64,000 bases of DNA from an uncultured Prevotella sp. (GTDB taxonomy: Bacteria > Bacteroidota > Bacteroidia > Bacteroidales > Bacteroidaceae), in the NCBI GenBank assembly GCA_946999045.1, contig CAMQBR010000006.1:5114-69113 (forward strand). The letters are read 5' to 3'. The notes below the pieces were generated by a model. That model did not search any database. It worked only from the letters and a program-made list of their open reading frames with translations, and was not told the DNA's origin. Positions 63,125-64,000 of this stretch are shown here, one piece after another (positions within the stretch are counted from its first letter, which is position 1; each line of letters starts with the position of its first letter). Made by a program: the position numbers and the translations under genes.

Positions 63125-64000
63125 ATGCAAAGAAACAAAATTTCCTTCAAAGGACAAAAGATTTACATCGGAATTGATGTGCATGCAAAAACTTGGGAGG
63201 TCTGTGTGCTGACCGAGTCGGGTTACAAAGAGAGGCACCCGCAGCAAGCCTCCGCAAAGACGCTCTTTGACTTTTTGAAGAAGCATTTCCCTGATGGCGA
63301 GTACCATGCCGTGTATGAGTCAGGCTTCAGTGGTTTTTCCACATACTACGCTCTCAAGGAGTACGGCATCAACTGTGTCGTGACCCATGCCGCGGATGTT
63401 CCGACCACCCAGTACGAGGAGGTGATGAAGACCGATAAGGTAGACGCAGCCAAACTTGCGCGCTCCTTGCGCGCCGGTGACATCCGCCCCATATACATCC
63501 GTGAGAAAGAGAATATCGATGACAGGTCAGTCATCCGCATAAGGAAGACCATACAGAAACAACTCTCCGGCTACAAGGCAAGGGTGAAGCACCTGCTGCA
63601 CTGCAATGGCGTGGAGATACCCGAGCGGTTCGCAAGACCAGGGACGCACTGGTCAAGGGCTTTCATCAAATGGCTCAAGGAGGATGTCGTGCTGCTTTCC
63701 TCCTCAAGATTGTCGTTGGACTTGCTCGTCAAGCAGGTGGAGACGATACGCCAGACACTCTTGGACGCGACAAAATCCATACGAAGGCTTGCGCAGACCG
63801 ACAGGTACAGGAACAATTACGAGCTTCTGATGTCGATACCCGGCATAGGTGTAAGTGTAGCCATATGCATACTGACAGAAATCTACGATGTGAAGAGATT
63901 TCGTAACGAGAACCAGTTCGCCAGTTATCTCGGCCTGATACCGACCTGTCATAACAGTGGAGAGAAAACCGCAAGCGGAGAGAAGACCTTCCGTGGCAAC
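63125..64000 (+). mobile_element. IS110-family transposase gene, 5' part (cut by window edge)
   Basis: From the ATG at 63125 the frame is open through all 292 codons to the window end. The N-terminal DEDD (RuvC-like) domain has YIGIDVHAKTWEV at about residues 14-26 (first Asp), YHAVYESGFSGFS (Glu) and MKTDKVDAAKLARSLRAGD at about 105-123 (paired Asp). The C-terminal Tnp_20 domain begins LLMSIPGIGVSVAICILTEI at about 237-256, followed by FASYLGLIPTCHNSGEKTAS. The catalytic serine of this second domain would lie at or just beyond the window edge. The DNA is visibly richer in G and C, with more CGC and CTG-type codons, than its neighbours, which signals transfer. The left border lies between 62922 and about 62944, just after porV. 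Confidence 0.93.

Noticed and set aside
1..64000. CRISPR array, tRNA or rRNA genes
   Set aside because: No set of regularly spaced direct repeats of 20-40 bp with unique spacers was seen. No T-arm GGTTCGAATC-like motif with an adjoining cloverleaf was found. A formal scan with a tRNA model was not possible here.

Overview
The window looks like the chromosome of a member of the Bacteroidetes, most likely Prevotella or a close relative. Supporting signs are: a SusC/SusD pair, two type IX secretion genes (PorU and PorV), a FrdC-FrdA-FrdB fumarate reductase, Bacteroidetes-type promoters (TTTG, about 19 bases, then TAnnTTTG), few Shine-Dalgarno sequences, AT-rich spacers, and gene pairs such as a DUF4271 protein with hemD. 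Genus is inferred from the look of the proteins; no search was run. No tRNA, rRNA, CRISPR array or prophage was seen.

Layout. 1-3.3 kb (minus): mnmG, apt and the 5' part of uvrC, with two parS-like 16-mers flanking apt. 3.8-7.8 kb: frdC, frdA, frdB, with a decayed four-helix-bundle gene lodged between frdA and frdB. 8.7-14 kb: a lolC/E-like permease, rbfA, an inserted acyltransferase, an O-methyltransferase, aroQ and xerD. 14-18.6 kb: a LysR regulator with its YeiH-type exporter, an orphan frameshifted cytosine-5 DNA methyltransferase and a PfkB-type kinase. 18.8-26 kb: a DEAD-box helicase, an M16 protease and a C1 protease. 26-31 kb: metK, DUF4271, hemD, rnpA, yidD, tyrS. 31-38 kb: a methyltransferase, a two-gene surface-lipoprotein locus with a long leader, and an acetyltransferase-like gene. 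38-46 kb: parE, a CtpA protease, ruvB-coaD-ybeY (minus) and a metal P-type ATPase. 46.7-52.7 kb (minus): SusC, SusD and a discoidin-like lipoprotein. 53.7-56.8 kb: rplM, rpsI, rpsB, tsf. 57.5-62.9 kb: a FAH-family hydrolase, porU and porV. 63-64 kb: an IS110-family transposase, cut by the window edge, preceded by a foldable non-coding segment.

The genes are mostly housekeeping. The unusual content is between them. I count seven copies of one foldback, MITE-like repeat with termini close to GGTTCTATAAATTA and a central palindrome around TAGCTCGCTA. They sit at 10.5, 24.2, 31.5, 38.2, 46.3, 46.5 and 52.7 kb. One abuts a truncated secreted-protein remnant and one lies 45 bp upstream of susC. A second repeat class, built of GTTGACAAGTTGAC-like units, flanks the four-helix-bundle pseudogene in inverted orientation. 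Runs of seven to ten C or G occur in several spacers, including the leader of the surface-lipoprotein locus. The best leads are the foldback family, the possible bridge RNA of the IS110 element, and the parS-like pair.
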